This document shows positions 18,951-30,844 of a stretch of 64,000 nucleotides of DNA, in pieces. The position numbers were made by a program, and so were the translations under genes. The notes under the pieces were generated by a model, which was given only the letters and a program-made list of their open reading frames with translations, did not search any database and had not been told where the DNA came from. Source of the stretch: Klebsiella sp. BIGb0138 (GTDB lineage: Bacteria > Pseudomonadota > Gammaproteobacteria > Enterobacterales > Enterobacteriaceae); NCBI RefSeq assembly GCF_004342285.1, contig NZ_SMCV01000003.1:124001-188000 (forward strand), in the 5' to 3' direction. The stretch's first letter is position 1; the number at the start of each line of letters is the position of its first letter.

Positions 18951-19862
18951 TTAACGCTGGGCTTCTCCGCCCAGAGCTTCCACCAGACTGGCAATCAACG
19001 CCGCCAGTTCGCCGGTCATCAGAATAAAGTCGGCGTCGAAGCGCTGAGCGAAATCTTCCCGGTCAATATCTTCATTCTGGTCGCGCAGTTCGTCACAAAA
19101 CTTCAGCCGTTTGATTGAACCATCGTCACACATCAGGAACTGGATACGCTGCTGCCAGTCAAGGGCCAGCTTGGTCACCACTTTACCGGCTTCGATATGA
19201 ACGGCGATTTCATCGCTGACCAGATCCTGTTTCTTCGCGCGGATCACGCCGCCATCTTCGAGCATCGCTTTCAGCTCGGCTTCATCCAGCAGCTGGAAGC
19301 CTTGCGCCACGGTTCCGGAGCGGACCCACTCGGTGAGCGTCAGCTCGATCGGGTTTTCCAGCGCCAGGGGGACGACCGGCAGCGATCCTAAGGTTTTACG
19401 CAGCAGCGCCAGCGTATCTTCGGCTTTCCTGGCGCTGGCGCAATCCACCATGATCAGACCGTTGACGGTATCGATCCACATCATGGTCTGGCTGAAGCGG
19501 CTGAAGGCACGCGGCAGCAGCGAGTGCAGCACTTCATCTTTCAGCGCATCTTTCTCGGTTTTTTTCAGCTTACGGCCCTGATCGGCTTCCAGCTTGAGGA
19601 TCCTGGCTTCCAGCGCCTGTTTGATCACCGGCGACGGCAGGATCTTCTCTTCTTTACGTGCGCAGATCACGATCTGGCCGTTAGCCGTATGCGTCAGCGC
19701 ATCGCTGTGCGATCCCATCGGCGAGACCCAGCCGGTTTTCGCCATATCCTGGCTACCACAAGGGGTAAAAGTCAGCTCGGCCAGCTGTTTTTCCATCTCC
19801 CCGGCACGCAATGAAATGTCGCGGCTGAGACGGTAAACCATTAAATTTTTGAACCACAGCAT
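18951..19862 (-). CDS. rdgC: Recombination-associated protein RdgC
   Basis: A 303-residue DNA-binding ring protein of the nucleoid that restrains RecA. The start [15 protein letters not shown] at 19862 gives exactly the E. coli length, and the upstream open frame to 19901 is not conserved. The central stretch [10 protein letters not shown] and a charged middle ([12 protein letters not shown]) fit the family. It is divergent from mak. Confidence 0.96.
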   Translation of the reverse strand: MLWFKNLMVYRLSRDISLRAGEMEKQLAELTFTPCGSQDMAKTGWVSPMGSHSDALTHTANGQIVICARKEEKILPSPVIKQALEARILKLEADQGRKLKKTEKDALKDEVLHSLLPRAFSRFSQTMMWIDTVNGLIMVDCASARKAEDTLALLRKTLGSLPVVPLALENPIELTLTEWVRSGTVAQGFQLLDEAELKAMLEDGGVIRAKKQDLVSDEIAVHIEAGKVVTKLALDWQQRIQFLMCDDGSIKRLKFCDELRDQNEDIDREDFAQRFDADFILMTGELAALIASLVEALGGEAQR

Positions 19863-19953
19863 GATAATTTCCACGGCGTTATCGTTAAATCCAGCGGGCA
19901 TGATAGCGAATTGTCGCTATGCTTGCATTGTTAATCGGGGAGAGGAGCGTACA

Positions 19954-20859
19954 GTGCGTATTGGTATTGATCTGGGTGGTACAAAAACAGAAGTCATTGC
20001 CCTGAGTGACCAGGGAGAACAGCTCTTTCGCCACCGTCTGCCGACGCCGCGGGAGGATTATCGGCAAACGATCGACAATATCGCCGCGCTGGTGGCGATG
20101 GCGGAGCAGGCAACCGGAGAACGCGGCAGCGTGGGCGTCGGGATTCCGGGGTCGATTTCGCCGTATACCGGAGTGGTAAAAAATGCCAACTCCACCTGGC
20201 TCAACGGTCAGCCGTTTGATAAAGACCTCAGTCAGCGCTTAAACCGTGACGTGCGACTGGCGAATGATGCCAACTGTCTGGCGGTATCGGAAGCGGTAGA
20301 CGGCGCCGCCGCCGGGGCGCAGACCGTGTTTGCGGTGATTATAGGCACCGGCTGCGGCGCGGGAGTGGCGATAAGTGGCCGTTCCCACATTGGCGGCAAC
20401 GGTACCGCGGGCGAGTGGGGGCATAACCCGCTACCGTGGATGGATGAGGATGAACTGCGCTACCGGGCGGAAGTTCCGTGTTACTGCGGTAAGCAAGGGT
20501 GCATTGAAACCTTTATCTCCGGCACCGGCTTCGCCACCGACTATCGGCGTCTGAGCGGCCATCCGCTAACGGGAAATGAGATTATGCGGCGGGTCGCAGA
20601 ACAGGATCCGCTGGCCGAGCTGGCCCTGTCGCGCTATGAGATGCGTCTGGCGAAGTCGCTGGCCCACGTGGTGAATATCCTCGACCCGGACGTCATTGTG
20701 CTGGGGGGCGGGATGAGCAACGTCGAACGTCTGTATCAGACGGTGCCCAACCTGGTGAAACCGTGGGTGTTCGGCGGCGAGTGCGAGACGCCGATTCGCA
20801 AAGCGGTTCACGGTGACTCCAGCGGCGTGCGCGGCGCGGCCTGGCTGTGGCCGCTGTAA
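19954..20859 (+). CDS. mak: Fructokinase Mak (ROK family)
   Basis: A 301-residue ATP-dependent sugar kinase of the ROK family that makes fructose-6-phosphate from free fructose. The ATP-binding DLGGTKTE is at the N-terminus. The ROK signature and zinc cluster ([22 protein letters not shown]) are intact, and VLGGGMSN lies near the end. It starts at GTG 19954, with GAGAGGAGCG upstream. The araJ gene that follows mak in E. coli is absent; sbcC comes next. Confidence 0.95.
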   Translation: MRIGIDLGGTKTEVIALSDQGEQLFRHRLPTPREDYRQTIDNIAALVAMAEQATGERGSVGVGIPGSISPYTGVVKNANSTWLNGQPFDKDLSQRLNRDVRLANDANCLAVSEAVDGAAAGAQTVFAVIIGTGCGAGVAISGRSHIGGNGTAGEWGHNPLPWMDEDELRYRAEVPCYCGKQGCIETFISGTGFATDYRRLSGHPLTGNEIMRRVAEQDPLAELALSRYEMRLAKSLAHVVNILDPDVIVLGGGMSNVERLYQTVPNLVKPWVFGGECETPIRKAVHGDSSGVRGAAWLWPL

Positions 20860-20872
20860 CCGGCTGACGGCG

Positions 20873-20904
20873 CCCCGGGTCGCGGCATGCTGCCTGACCC
20901 GGGG
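20873..20904. terminator. Hairpin between convergent mak and sbcC
   Basis: CCCCGGGTC (20873-20881) and GACCCGGGG (20896-20904) form a perfect 9-bp GC stem with a 14-base loop. No T-run follows on either side, so it is a structural or weak bidirectional stop. Confidence 0.5.
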
Positions 20905-20916
20905 AACGGTGCTTAC

Positions 20917-23900
20917 CTACTCCACCGCAAAGGCTTTATCCAGCCGGCTGTAGCCCAATCCATTGATTTTTTTCACCTTAATCTGCACCGGAATGCGTTC
21001 CTTCATCGCTTCGACGTGGCTGATCACGCCGATCACTTTGCCGCTGGCGTTGAGCGCATCTAAGGCATCCAGCGCGGTATCCAGCGTTTCGCTATCGAGC
21101 GTGCCGAACCCTTCATCAAGAAACAGTGAATCAATGCGCGTTTTGTGGCTCACCAGATCGGACAGCGCCAGCGCCAGCGCGAGGCTGACAAGGAAACTCT
21201 CGCCGCCGGAAAGGGTACGGGTATCTCGTACCGCATCCGCCTGCCAGGTATCCACGACCTCCAGCTCCAGCGCTTCGCTGGCCTTGCGTTGAAGCTGATA
21301 GCGCCCGTGCAGACGATTCAGCTGGTGGTTTGCCAGCCAGACCAGGTTATCCAGGGTGAGTCCCTGGGCGAATTTGCGGAACTTATCGCCTTCTTTAGAG
21401 CCGATCAGCGAATTGAGCCACGCCCAGTCCTCCAGCTGGCGGGTGGCAAGCTCCATCTGCTGGCGGAGCGCCTGCTGACGCTGCTGATTTTCGGCGTTCT
21501 GCTTCAGCTGCTGGCGTATTTCCCCCTGACGGGCGCTATTTTCCCGCAGCAGCGGCGCCAGCTGCTGCAGACGGACCTGCACCTGTTCCAGCGGCCGGGT
21601 GATATCCGCATCCGCCGGCGGCTGTTGCTGATGCTGGCTGAGCGCTTCGCGCGCGCGTACGGCCAGGGCATTGCTTTGCTGTAAGCGATTTTCCAGCGTT
21701 TGCTGGCGCTGCTGCAGGCGCTGGCGCGTCTCTTCATCAAGCAGGGCGTCAAGAAAGGCCTGTCGATCGGCAAACGGGCTGCTGGCTAACGCGTCAGTGA
21801 ACTGCTTTTCGCTGGTGCGCAACGCTTCCTGCTGCTGATTTTCCTGCTCGCACAGCGTACGCCATTGGCTTTGCAGGGCCAGGCAATCGTCATGCACCTG
21901 ACGCCAGCCCGTCAGCGGCGCGGGTTCGGCGCTCTCTGTGCTCTCCGGCAGGGTTTCCAGCAGCGGGGTCAGCTGCTGAAGTTGCTCCTGCAGAGCGACG
22001 GATTCATTTTGTTGCTCCTGCCAGCGCCGCGTCTCCTCTTCCCGCTGCGTCAGCCAGTTCGCCGCCTGCTCGGCCGGCGGGACGCTGAGGGCGAAGGGCG
22101 CAAGCTCTGCTGCCAGCTGGGCATGACGCTGCTCAAGCTCGCGCTGGATCTGCTGTAACTGCTGCTGGCACTCCAGCTGCTGGGCCTGCCAGGCCAGCCG
22201 CTGCTGGTGCTGGTACAGCTGCTGTTCATGCTCCTGCTGCGCCTCCAGCCAGCCGGGAATATCGTCCTGCGGTTGCAGTGTAATATTTAATCCGCTGACG
22301 GTGGCCTGCCATTGTGATGTAAGTACTTGCTCCTGCTGGAGAAGAGAGTCCTGCTCCTCTTTTTCTTGACCTTGCTGTTTCAGCTGCGCCTCCAGCTGGC
22401 CGCGCAGCTGGGCGCCTTCTTCCGCCAGCTGCTTGACCTCGCGTTCCAGGGCCTCGCGGCGAGCCTGGTTAACGCCGGGAACCAGCGCCCGGTATTCGGC
22501 GACGGCCGGGTGTTCGCTGGAACCGCAGAGCGGGCAAGGCGCGCCGGGCTGCAGGCGGGCGCGCTCTTCTTCCAGCCCGGCGATCCGCGCTTCCAGCTCA
22601 CAGATGGCTTTGACATCGCTGAACTGCTGATTTTTCTCTTTATAGGCCTGACGCCGCTGATTCAGCGCCGTCTCCAGCTTTTCCTGCTCCGCGCGGCGGG
22701 CCTGCGCCAGCGTTTGCAGCTGCTGCAGGCGCTGACGGAGCGGCAACAGACGCCCGTGCAGGGCGGCAAGCTGCTGGCGCAGCGGGCGGGCGGCGGCATG
22801 CTGCGCCAGGCTGGCGGTCACCTGTCCGGCATCCAGCGCCAGCGTCGTCGTCGGCAGTTCGGCCAGCTTGCGGGCGGCATCGGCCTGACGCTGCTGTATC
22901 AGGGCATACTGCTGTCCGTCGCGAGCCTGCTGCTGAAAGACCGCCCGCCAGCCTGCCAGCGCATTTCCCCACTGGCGATAGCGATCGTGTTCTTTCAGCC
23001 AGCCGTGGAGGGCGTGATGCGCCTCCTGTAAACGGGCTATCTGCTGCCCCGCCGCAAGGCGAATGCCCGCGCGCAGGCGCAGCCGCTGATGTAAGCGAGC
23101 ATTTACTTCTTCCACCTGACGACGGGTGTGTGCCAGCGCGGTGGTCTGTTCCTGCTGTCGGCTCCACAGCGGGCGTAGCTGTTCAGCCGGCTGGGCCTTC
23201 TGCAGAGCGGAGAGCTGCGGCTGGGCCTCCTCCAGCGCCTGCCGCGCCGCCGCGAGCTGCGTTTCGGCCTGAGATTGTTCCGCGGTGAGCTCCTGGCGAC
23301 GCAGCAGCCACTGCTGCGTCGTTTGCAGCTGGCTCTGCTCGGCCAGCTGCTGACGTTCTTCATCAGTAAGTACTTGCAAACTTTGCTGCAGCGCCTGCTG
23401 CTGCTCGTCGCTCAGCAGCAGCACGCCCGATGCCTGCGCCTGCAGCTTATCCAGTTCGCCGCGGGCGAGTTTATGTTTTTCAAAGACCTGCGCCGAGATT
23501 TGGCCATAGATTTCCGTGCCGGTCAGCTCCTCAAGGAGCTCGGCGCGCTCTTTGGGTTTCGCATTGAGAAAGGCGGCAAACTGGCCCTGAGAGAGCAGCA
23601 TCGAGCGGGTAAAACGGCCGTAATCGAGGCCGGTTAGCGACGCGGTGAGTTCCAGCTTATCCTTCACTTTGTCGGCCAGGATTTGGCCATCGTCGCAGCG
23701 CGCCAGCTCGACGCGCGGGGCCTGCAGATTACCGTCCGGCTGGTTGCGGGCGCGGTTCTGACTCCAGAAGGCGCGATAGGCCGTCCCTTTGACCTCGAAC
23801 TCCACTTCCGCCAGACACTCGGCGGTGTCGCGGGTCATCAGATCGTTTTGCGATTGCGAGACGCTGCTCAGACGCGGCGTTTCGTGATACAGCGCGAGGC

Positions 23901-24051
23901 AGATGGCGTCCAGCAGGGTGGTTTTCCCCGCGCCGGTCGGCCCGGTGATGGCGAACAGCCCGTTGCTGGCGAACGGCTCGGCGGTGAAGTCGATTTTCCA
24001 TTCGCCTTTCAGCGAATTAAGGTTTTTCAGGCGCAGGCTCAGAATTTTCAC
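20917..24051 (-). CDS. sbcC: Exonuclease subunit SbcC
   Basis: A 1044-residue SMC/Rad50-type ATPase that pairs with SbcD to cut hairpins and double-strand ends. The Walker [21 protein letters not shown] is at residues about 38-57. Long coiled coils rich in Gln and Glu flank a zinc hook CPLC near residue 505. The signature [15 protein letters not shown] and Walker [14 protein letters not shown] are near the C-terminus. The start ATG overlaps the sbcD stop by 4 bases, indicating translational coupling. Confidence 0.97.
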   Translation of the reverse strand: MKILSLRLKNLNSLKGEWKIDFTAEPFASNGLFAITGPTGAGKTTLLDAICLALYHETPRLSSVSQSQNDLMTRDTAECLAEVEFEVKGTAYRAFWSQNRARNQPDGNLQAPRVELARCDDGQILADKVKDKLELTASLTGLDYGRFTRSMLLSQGQFAAFLNAKPKERAELLEELTGTEIYGQISAQVFEKHKLARGELDKLQAQASGVLLLSDEQQQALQQSLQVLTDEERQQLAEQSQLQTTQQWLLRRQELTAEQSQAETQLAAARQALEEAQPQLSALQKAQPAEQLRPLWSRQQEQTTALAHTRRQVEEVNARLHQRLRLRAGIRLAAGQQIARLQEAHHALHGWLKEHDRYRQWGNALAGWRAVFQQQARDGQQYALIQQRQADAARKLAELPTTTLALDAGQVTASLAQHAAARPLRQQLAALHGRLLPLRQRLQQLQTLAQARRAEQEKLETALNQRRQAYKEKNQQFSDVKAICELEARIAGLEEERARLQPGAPCPLCGSSEHPAVAEYRALVPGVNQARREALEREVKQLAEEGAQLRGQLEAQLKQQGQEKEEQDSLLQQEQVLTSQWQATVSGLNITLQPQDDIPGWLEAQQEHEQQLYQHQQRLAWQAQQLECQQQLQQIQRELEQRHAQLAAELAPFALSVPPAEQAANWLTQREEETRRWQEQQNESVALQEQLQQLTPLLETLPESTESAEPAPLTGWRQVHDDCLALQSQWRTLCEQENQQQEALRTSEKQFTDALASSPFADRQAFLDALLDEETRQRLQQRQQTLENRLQQSNALAVRAREALSQHQQQPPADADITRPLEQVQVRLQQLAPLLRENSARQGEIRQQLKQNAENQQRQQALRQQMELATRQLEDWAWLNSLIGSKEGDKFRKFAQGLTLDNLVWLANHQLNRLHGRYQLQRKASEALELEVVDTWQADAVRDTRTLSGGESFLVSLALALALSDLVSHKTRIDSLFLDEGFGTLDSETLDTALDALDALNASGKVIGVISHVEAMKERIPVQIKVKKINGLGYSRLDKAFAVE

Positions 24052-25250
24052 AGGTGCTCCTCCCCGTGCAGACTCTGCAGCGTTTCGTTAAACAGCTGCT
24101 TCAGGCGCAGCTGCTGCGCCTCTTCCAGCGTTTCCAGCGCCAGACGGCGCTCAAAAACGTCTTCCACCTGCAGTTCGCTGAGCGTTTCGCGCCGCTCTCC
24201 CGCCAGAATGCGTTCGCGCTGGGCCCGGCTGCGGCGCACCAGCAGCACTTCGACCGGCAGATCGTCGGCCTGGGCCTGGATTTTGCGCTGAATATCATGC
24301 AGGTATTCGTCGCTGGTGATTTCGATATCCAGCCAGACGACCGGCTGTTGCGGGGCGTCACGCCACTGAGCGAGCTGTTCGCTGATGCTGGCGAAATCGC
24401 CTTTCAGCACCGCCAGAGGTTGGGTGACCGGGACCGGCAGCGGACGCACCTCGCTCAGATGTCCTGCGCTAAAGGTCACCAGGTTGACGCTTTTAGGTTT
24501 ACCGGTTTCATCAAAACTGAGGGCGATCGGCGAACCGCAGTAGCGAATGTGTTCGCCGCCGCCGACCACCTGCGCCCGGTGGATATGGCCGAGCGCGATA
24601 TAGTCCGCAGGCGGAAAATGGCTGGCGGGAAAGGCATCGAGGGTACCGATATAGATGTCGCGCACCGCATCGCTTTTGCTGGCGCCGACGGTGGTCAGGT
24701 GGCCGCTGGCGATAATCGGCAGCGGACGATCGCCGCGCAGGGCGCAGGCTTCCTGATACTGCTGTTGATAGTAGTCGCTGATGGCGCTTAGCAACTGCTG
24801 CTGCTTTTCACCGCTGGAGTGTCCAGCCTGGCTGGTGACCAGCTCGCGCGGACGCAGGAAAGGCACCGGGCAGAATATGGCCCCGGGGGTACCGTCGCGC
24901 AGCGGCAGAATAAAGGGCGAATGGCCGGCATTCGCTACCACCGTGGTTTTCAGAAAAGCCAGAATATCGCGCGACTCATTTAAGGTGGCGACCGAATCAT
25001 GATTGCCCGCCAGCACCACCAGCTGACAGCCGGTTTGCTGCAGCTGGACCACAAAGCGGTTATACAGTTCGCGGGCGTAGCTCGGCGGCGAACCGGTATC
25101 AAAGATATCGCCAGCGACAATAATGGCATCGACCTCGTGTTCCTGCGCGCTGGTCAGCAGCCAGTCGAGAAAGGCCGAATGTTCGGCGGCACGGCTTTTG
25201 CTGTAAAAATTCTGGCCAAGGTGCCAGTCGGAGGTGTGGATGATGCGCAT
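24048..25250 (-). CDS. sbcD: Exonuclease subunit SbcD
   Basis: A 400-residue manganese-dependent nuclease of the Mre11 type. Calcineurin-like motifs are visible: TSDWHLGQ (residues 6-13), [22 protein letters not shown], and GHIHRAQ further on. It is the upstream gene of the sbcDC operon, divergent from phoB. About 208 bases separate the starts and hold promoters for both directions. Confidence 0.97.
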   Translation of the reverse strand: MRIIHTSDWHLGQNFYSKSRAAEHSAFLDWLLTSAQEHEVDAIIVAGDIFDTGSPPSYARELYNRFVVQLQQTGCQLVVLAGNHDSVATLNESRDILAFLKTTVVANAGHSPFILPLRDGTPGAIFCPVPFLRPRELVTSQAGHSSGEKQQQLLSAISDYYQQQYQEACALRGDRPLPIIASGHLTTVGASKSDAVRDIYIGTLDAFPASHFPPADYIALGHIHRAQVVGGGEHIRYCGSPIALSFDETGKPKSVNLVTFSAGHLSEVRPLPVPVTQPLAVLKGDFASISEQLAQWRDAPQQPVVWLDIEITSDEYLHDIQRKIQAQADDLPVEVLLVRRSRAQRERILAGERRETLSELQVEDVFERRLALETLEEAQQLRLKQLFNETLQSLHGEEHL

Positions 25251-25381
25251 AATTCTTCCCTAACGAAAAAGCATGGGCGCATTATATACGCGTCATCCCC
25301 CGGTTGCCCCCTTAACACCACGAGGATCGGTTGTTAGTCCTTGTCATGATTCAAAATCCGCTATCATCAAACGGTCATTTT

Positions 25382-25399
25382 CTTCATAAATCTGTCACA
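25382..25399 (+). promoter_or_regulatory. Pho box of phoB
   Basis: CTTCATA-AATC-TGTCACA fits the PhoB consensus of two 7-base direct repeats 11 bases apart. It lies about 60 bases before the phoB start and supports autoregulation. Confidence 0.75.
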
Positions 25400-25458
25400 A
25401 AACTGACGCATAATGACGCCGCACTCTATACTGATGGCTAAAAAATACAGGGTAAATA

Positions 25459-26148
25459 ATGGCGAGAAGAATTCTGGTCGTTGAAGATGAAGCTCCAATC
25501 CGCGAAATGGTCTGCTTTGTTCTGGAGCAAAACGGCTTTCAGCCCGTCGAGGCGGAAGATTATGACAGCGCGGTGAATCAACTCAATGAACCCTGGCCTG
25601 ATTTGATTCTCCTCGACTGGATGCTGCCGGGAGGATCGGGCCTGCAGTTTATTAAACTGCTCAAGCGTGAAGCGATGACCCGTGATATTCCGGTGGTGAT
25701 GCTGACCGCCCGCGGTGAAGAAGAAGATCGCGTACGCGGTCTCGAAACCGGCGCCGATGATTACATTACCAAGCCTTTCTCACCAAAAGAGCTGGTGGCG
25801 CGGATCAAAGCCGTCATGCGGCGAATTTCGCCGATGGCGGTGGAAGAAGTGATTGAAATGCAGGGGCTGAGCCTCGATCCTTCATCGCATCGCGTGATGA
25901 CCGGCGAAAGTCCGCTGGACATGGGGCCGACGGAGTTTAAATTATTACACTTCTTTATGACCCACCCGGAACGCGTCTACAGCCGCGAACAGCTGCTGAA
26001 TCACGTCTGGGGAACCAACGTGTATGTAGAAGACAGAACGGTGGATGTGCATATTCGCCGTCTGCGCAAAGCGCTGGAACATAGCGGCCACGACCGGATG
26101 GTACAAACGGTCCGCGGTACGGGATATCGTTTCTCCGCCCGTTTCTGA
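25459..26148 (+). CDS. phoB: Phosphate response regulator PhoB
   Basis: A 229-residue OmpR-type regulator that turns on the phosphate-starvation regulon. The receiver domain has the acidic pair in VVEDEAPI, the phosphorylated Asp in [11 protein letters not shown] (about residue 54), and Lys in [11 protein letters not shown]. The winged-helix DNA-binding domain follows from about residue 130 ([19 protein letters not shown] to [10 protein letters not shown]). It is cotranscribed with phoR 21 bases downstream. Confidence 0.98.
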   Translation: MARRILVVEDEAPIREMVCFVLEQNGFQPVEAEDYDSAVNQLNEPWPDLILLDWMLPGGSGLQFIKLLKREAMTRDIPVVMLTARGEEEDRVRGLETGADDYITKPFSPKELVARIKAVMRRISPMAVEEVIEMQGLSLDPSSHRVMTGESPLDMGPTEFKLLHFFMTHPERVYSREQLLNHVWGTNVYVEDRTVDVHIRRLRKALEHSGHDRMVQTVRGTGYRFSARF

Positions 26149-26169
26149 ATCTCGACAGGAGTGTGAACC

Positions 26170-27465
26170 GTGCTGGAACGGCTGTCATGGAAAAGGCTGG
26201 CGCTTGAGCTTTTCTTATGTTGTATCCCGGCCCTGATTCTCGGGGCATTATTGGGTTATCTGCCGTGGTTTTTACTGGCGGCAGTGACCGGGCTTCTTAT
26301 CTGGCATTTCTGGAATCTGCTGCGTCTTTCATGGTGGCTATGGGTCGATCGGAGTATGACCCCGCCGCCGGGAAGAGGCAGCTGGGAACCGTTGCTCTAC
26401 GGCCTCCACCAGATGCAGATGCGCAATAAAAAGCGCCGACGCGAGCTGGGAAGTCTGATCAAACGCTTTCGCAGCGGCGCCGAGTCGCTGCCCGATGCGG
26501 TGGTGCTGACGACGGAGGAGGGGGCCATCTTCTGGTGTAATGGTCTGGCGCAGCAGATCCTCAATCTGCGCTGGCCGGACGATAGCGGACAAAATATTCT
26601 CAATCTCCTGCGCTACCCTGAATTCGCCAACTACCTCAAAAACAGGGATTTCTCAAAACCCCTCAATCTGGTGCTGAATACGGCTCGCCATCTCGAGATC
26701 CGCGTGATGCCTTACAGCGACAAGCAGTGGCTGATGGTGGCGCGCGACGTTACGCAGATGCATCAGCTCGAAGGCGCGCGGCGGAACTTTTTCGCCAACG
26801 TCAGCCACGAGCTGCGCACGCCGCTGACGGTGCTGCAGGGATATCTGGAGATGATGCAGGAGCAGGTGCTGGAAGGGGGAACGCGCGAAAAAGCGCTGCA
26901 TACCATGCGTGAACAAACCCAGCGCATGGAGGGGTTAGTCAAGCAGCTGCTGACGCTGTCGCGCATTGAAGCGGCGCCGGTGCTGGCGATGAATGACAGA
27001 ATCGACGTGCCGATGATGCTGCGGGTGGTGGAGCGCGAAGCGCAGACGCTCAGCCAGCAGAAGCAGACGCTGCGTTTCCTGGTTGATGAATCCTTGCAGG
27101 TGTTGGGCAACGAAGAGCAGCTGCGTAGCGCGATTTCCAACCTGGTATACAACGCGGTTAACCATACCCCCGCAGGAACGGAGATTACCGTTAGCTGGCA
27201 GCGGGCGCCGCATGGCGCGCTGTTTAGCGTTGAAGATAACGGGCCGGGCATTGCGCCCGAGCATATTCCGCGGCTGACCGAACGTTTTTATCGCGTGGAT
27301 AAAGCCCGGTCACGACAAACCGGCGGCAGCGGTCTGGGGCTGGCGATTGTCAAACATGCGGTTAACCATCACGATAGCCGTCTGGAGATAGAGAGTACGC
27401 TGGGCAAAGGGACGCGCTTTAGTTTCTTACTGCCGGAACGTTTAATTGCCAAAAAAAGCGCCTGA
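26170..27465 (+). CDS. phoR: Phosphate sensor histidine kinase PhoR
   Basis: A 431-residue inner-membrane kinase for PhoB. It starts at GTG 26170. Two membrane helices span residues about 15-55. They are followed by a basic linker, a PAS domain (about 95-190), the phospho-acceptor His in [16 protein letters not shown], and the ATPase domain with [20 protein letters not shown] and [12 protein letters not shown]. In the family it senses phosphate status through the Pst transporter and PhoU. A rho-independent stop lies just behind. Confidence 0.98.
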   Translation: MLERLSWKRLALELFLCCIPALILGALLGYLPWFLLAAVTGLLIWHFWNLLRLSWWLWVDRSMTPPPGRGSWEPLLYGLHQMQMRNKKRRRELGSLIKRFRSGAESLPDAVVLTTEEGAIFWCNGLAQQILNLRWPDDSGQNILNLLRYPEFANYLKNRDFSKPLNLVLNTARHLEIRVMPYSDKQWLMVARDVTQMHQLEGARRNFFANVSHELRTPLTVLQGYLEMMQEQVLEGGTREKALHTMREQTQRMEGLVKQLLTLSRIEAAPVLAMNDRIDVPMMLRVVEREAQTLSQQKQTLRFLVDESLQVLGNEEQLRSAISNLVYNAVNHTPAGTEITVSWQRAPHGALFSVEDNGPGIAPEHIPRLTERFYRVDKARSRQTGGSGLGLAIVKHAVNHHDSRLEIESTLGKGTRFSFLLPERLIAKKSA

Positions 27466-27491
27466 CCGCAGCGATGTCAACATGACTTGCC

Positions 27492-27515
27492 AATGACCAG
27501 CTTCGGCTGGTCATT
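27492..27515 (+). terminator. Terminator after phoR
   Basis: AATGACCAGC (27492-27501), a TTCG loop and GCTGGTCATT (27506-27515) form a 10-bp stem, followed by TTCGTTT. Confidence 0.85.
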
Positions 27516-27519
27516 TTCG

Positions 27520-27878
27520 TTTGCAGCCGCTTTTTAGTCGCGTAATTAATGAACGCCTGCTGCTTTTTTGTTCGCATGATTAGCCATGTGTTTTCCATCA
27601 GCATGGTCAATAATTCCAACCTTAAAAATAGAGTTAGCATAATCATCTGCTTTTGCGATCCCTCCTTGCATTAAAACGTTATAAGCGTTTAAATTGCCCC
27701 CCATACAGTCGCAGACAGACTGTTTTTGCGTGGTAATTCAAAAAACAATTCTTTCCCACGCCGCTTCGGGAGCATATCTCGCTGAGTTTGCCGGCAACCG
27801 CCGCTGTATCATCCCCAGGGGAAGGCACGGTATTTCCCGTTTTTTAACAACACCACATCCACAGGCAGTAATGAATTT
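27520..27878 (+). other. AT-rich upstream region of brnQ
   Basis: This is a gap of about 360 bases without a gene I can support. It is AT-rich compared with its surroundings, and a long leader is possible. A 62-codon frame at 27694-27882 overlaps the brnQ start, but its composition is not protein-like. Lrp is the known regulator of this transporter class in E. coli; I cannot point to a firm site. Confidence 0.4.
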
Positions 27879-29198
27879 ATGACCCATCAGTTAAAATCTC
27901 GCGACATCATCGCGTTGGGCTTTATGACCTTCGCGTTGTTCGTTGGCGCAGGCAACATTATCTTCCCTCCGATGGTCGGTTTACAGGCAGGTGAACACGT
28001 CTGGACCGCCGCTATTGGCTTCCTGATTACCGCCGTGGGGTTACCGGTGCTAACGGTCGTGGCGCTGGCGAAGGTGGGCGGTGGCGTGGAAAGCCTGAGC
28101 ACGCCGATCGGCAAAGTCGCCGGTATCCTGCTGGCTGTGGTCTGCTACCTGGCCGTCGGGCCGCTGTTTGCCACGCCGCGTACCGCCACGGTCTCCTTTG
28201 AAGTGGGGATTGCTCCGCTGACCGGCGACGGCGCGCTGCCGCTGATGGTTTACAGCGTAATCTATTTCGCGCTGGTGATTCTGGTCTCTCTCTATCCGGG
28301 CAAGCTGCTGGATACCGTGGGCAATTTCCTTGCGCCGCTGAAAATTATCGCCCTGATTATTCTCTCCGTTGCCGCGATTATCTGGCCGGCCGGCCCGATC
28401 AGCGACGCGCTGGAGGCCTATCGTACCGCGCCATTCTCTAACGGCTTCGTCAACGGCTATCTGACCATGGACACCCTCGGCGCGATGGTCTTCGGGATCG
28501 TGATTGTTAACGCCGCGCGTTCCCGTGGCGTGAGCGAAGCGCGCCTGTTGACCCGCTACACCGTGTGGGCTGGGCTGATGGCCGGCGTGGGCCTGACGCT
28601 GCTGTATCTGGCGCTGTTCCGCCTCGGTTCTGATAGCGCGACGCTGGTGGATCAGTCCGCTAACGGCGCGGCCATTCTGCATGCCTACGTTCAGCACACC
28701 TTCGGCGGTGCGGGCAGCTTCATGCTGGCGGCGCTGATTTTCATCGCCTGTCTGGTCACCGCCGTGGGCCTGACCTGCGCCTGTGCGGAGTTCTTCGCGC
28801 AGTACCTGCCGTTATCCTATCGTTCACTGGTGTTTATCCTCGGGATTTTCTCGATGGCGGTCTCCAACCTCGGGTTGAGCCACCTGATTCAGATTTCTAT
28901 TCCGGTGCTGACGGCTATCTATCCGCCTTGTATTGCCCTGGTGGTATTAAGCTTTACCCGCAACTGGTGGCATAATTCGTCCCGCGTGATTGCGCCGGCC
29001 ATGTTTATCAGCCTGATGTTTGGTATCATTGACGGCATTAAATCGTCGGCGTTTGCGGATCTGCTGCCCGCCTGGACCGCGCGTCTGCCGCTGGCCGAGC
29101 AGGGTCTGGCCTGGCTGATGCCTACCGCGGTGATGGTGGTTCTGGCGGTTATTTGGGATCGTGCGGCAGGGCGTCAGGTGACCTCCAGCGCACACTAA
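27879..29198 (+). CDS. brnQ: Branched-chain amino acid:cation symporter BrnQ
   Basis: A 439-residue inner-membrane transporter of the LIVCS family for leucine, isoleucine and valine. About 12 hydrophobic helices are visible. The N-terminal stretch [17 protein letters not shown] and the following [19 protein letters not shown] are family hallmarks. The gene has its own upstream region and a strong terminator behind it, so it appears monocistronic. Confidence 0.97.
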   Translation: MTHQLKSRDIIALGFMTFALFVGAGNIIFPPMVGLQAGEHVWTAAIGFLITAVGLPVLTVVALAKVGGGVESLSTPIGKVAGILLAVVCYLAVGPLFATPRTATVSFEVGIAPLTGDGALPLMVYSVIYFALVILVSLYPGKLLDTVGNFLAPLKIIALIILSVAAIIWPAGPISDALEAYRTAPFSNGFVNGYLTMDTLGAMVFGIVIVNAARSRGVSEARLLTRYTVWAGLMAGVGLTLLYLALFRLGSDSATLVDQSANGAAILHAYVQHTFGGAGSFMLAALIFIACLVTAVGLTCACAEFFAQYLPLSYRSLVFILGIFSMAVSNLGLSHLIQISIPVLTAIYPPCIALVVLSFTRNWWHNSSRVIAPAMFISLMFGIIDGIKSSAFADLLPAWTARLPLAEQGLAWLMPTAVMVVLAVIWDRAAGRQVTSSAH

Positions 29199-29222
29199 CC
29201 GGCATTTATAATCAGTGTTAAG

Positions 29223-29252
29223 CCACGGGACTTCGGGTCCCGTGGTTTTTTG
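29223..29252 (+). terminator. Terminator after brnQ
   Basis: CCACGGGAC (29223-29231) pairs with GTCCCGTGG (29237-29245), followed by TTTTTTGTTTTT. Confidence 0.9.
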
Positions 29253-29321
29253 TTTTTCAGGTAATCCTCTTTTGCTTTTTGCCCTCGCGAAGGCTAAAAG
29301 AGAAAAACGGCATGGAATACG

Positions 29322-30695
29322 ATGGAAAGTAGTAACAAGCTTAAGCGCGGGCTAAGTACCCGGCATATCCGCTTTATGGCCCTGGGTTCCGCAATCGGTA
29401 CCGGCCTGTTCTATGGTTCGGCTGACGCCATTAAGATGGCCGGCCCGAGCGTACTGTTAGCCTATATTATCGGCGGTGCGGCGGCGTACATCATTATGCG
29501 CGCCCTGGGCGAGATGTCGGTACATAACCCGGCCGCCAGCTCATTTTCACGCTATGCGCAGGACTACCTCGGTCCGCTGGCGGGCTATATCACCGGCTGG
29601 ACCTACTGCTTTGAAATTCTGATTGTGGCGATTGCCGACGTGACGGCCTTTGGCATCTATATGGGCGTCTGGTTTCCGACGGTGCCGCACTGGATCTGGG
29701 TGCTCAGCGTGGTGCTGATTATCTGCGCCGTCAACCTGATGAGCGTTAAGGTCTTCGGCGAGCTGGAGTTCTGGTTCTCCTTCTTTAAAGTCGCCACCAT
29801 TATCATCATGATCGTTGCCGGTTTCGGCATCATCATCTGGGGGATCGGCAACGGCGGTCAGCCCACCGGCATCCATAATCTATGGAGCAACGGCGGCTTC
29901 TTCAGCCACGGCTGGCTGGGAATGGTGATGTCGCTGCAGATGGTGATGTTTGCCTACGGCGGGATTGAAATTATCGGCATTACCGCCGGTGAGGCGAAAG
30001 ACCCGGAGAAATCTATTCCGCGCGCCATTAACTCGGTTCCGATGCGGATCCTGGTGTTCTATGTCGGCACGCTGTTCGTGATCATGTCCATTTATCCGTG
30101 GAACCAGGTCGGAACCGACGGCAGCCCGTTCGTCCTGACCTTCCAGCATATGGGCATTGCCTTTGCCGCCAGCATCCTCAACTTTGTGGTGCTGACCGCT
30201 TCGCTGTCGGCGATTAACAGCGATGTGTTTGGCGTCGGGCGTATGCTGCACGGGATGGCCGAGCAGGGCAGCGCGCCGAAGATCTTCGCCAAAACCTCGC
30301 GTCACGGTATTCCATGGGTGACGGTGCTGGTGATGACCGTCGCGCTGCTGTTTGCGGTCTATCTGAACTACATCATGCCGGAAAATGTCTTCCTGGTGAT
30401 TGCGTCGCTGGCGACCTTTGCCACCGTCTGGGTGTGGATTATGATCCTGCTGTCGCAGATTGCCTTCCGCCGCCGGCTGCCGCCGGAAGAGGCGAAAGCG
30501 CTGAAGTTTAAAGTGCCTGGCGGGGTGGCCACAACGGCGGTAGGGCTGGCGTTCCTGGTCTTTATTATTGCGCTGATTGGCTACCACCCGGATACCCGCA
30601 TCTCGCTGTACGTCGGCTGCGCGTGGATTGTACTGCTGCTGGTTGGCTGGCAGTTTAAAATCCGCCGCGACCGCCAGCTGGCGCAGGCGCAGTAA
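29322..30695 (+). CDS. proY: Amino acid permease ProY
   Basis: A 457-residue permease of the APC superfamily with 12 helices. ProY was described as a cryptic proline transporter; the true substrate is uncertain. The N-terminal signature [21 protein letters not shown], shortened here to its first half [11 protein letters not shown], and [11 protein letters not shown] are present. The protein is close to E. coli ProY throughout. It lies 123 bases behind brnQ, past that gene's terminator. Confidence 0.93.
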   Translation: MESSNKLKRGLSTRHIRFMALGSAIGTGLFYGSADAIKMAGPSVLLAYIIGGAAAYIIMRALGEMSVHNPAASSFSRYAQDYLGPLAGYITGWTYCFEILIVAIADVTAFGIYMGVWFPTVPHWIWVLSVVLIICAVNLMSVKVFGELEFWFSFFKVATIIIMIVAGFGIIIWGIGNGGQPTGIHNLWSNGGFFSHGWLGMVMSLQMVMFAYGGIEIIGITAGEAKDPEKSIPRAINSVPMRILVFYVGTLFVIMSIYPWNQVGTDGSPFVLTFQHMGIAFAASILNFVVLTASLSAINSDVFGVGRMLHGMAEQGSAPKIFAKTSRHGIPWVTVLVMTVALLFAVYLNYIMPENVFLVIASLATFATVWVWIMILLSQIAFRRRLPPEEAKALKFKVPGGVATTAVGLAFLVFIIALIGYHPDTRISLYVGCAWIVLLLVGWQFKIRRDRQLAQAQ

Positions 30696-30705
30696 CGTTC
30701 CCCTT

Positions 30706-30745
30706 CGCCTGCCGGGTCGCTATGCGCTATCCGGCAGGCGTTTTC
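30706..30745 (+). terminator. Terminator or REP-like hairpin after proY
   Basis: CGCCTGCCGG (30706-30715) and CCGGCAGGCG (30731-30740) form a perfect 10-bp stem, followed by TTTTC. The sequence resembles repetitive extragenic palindromes of enterobacteria. Confidence 0.75.
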
Positions 30746-30844
30746 TCCACCCCCATTATCCTCCCCCAATAATTGCGGTGATGATGAGTCATATGCCCGC
30801 GCGCTGTGGCAAGGTGTGCCCATTCTGGAGAGAGAGGAATGACG

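Noticed and set aside
22327-23031. Leu/Gln-rich 234-codon frame opposite sbcC
   Set aside because: Antisense of the Gln-rich coiled coil of SbcC; low-complexity hydrophobic look comes from CAG/CTG codons.
27694-27882. 62-codon frame overlapping the brnQ start
   Set aside because: No protein-like pattern, no ribosome site, and overlap with the brnQ start; a leader peptide is not supported.
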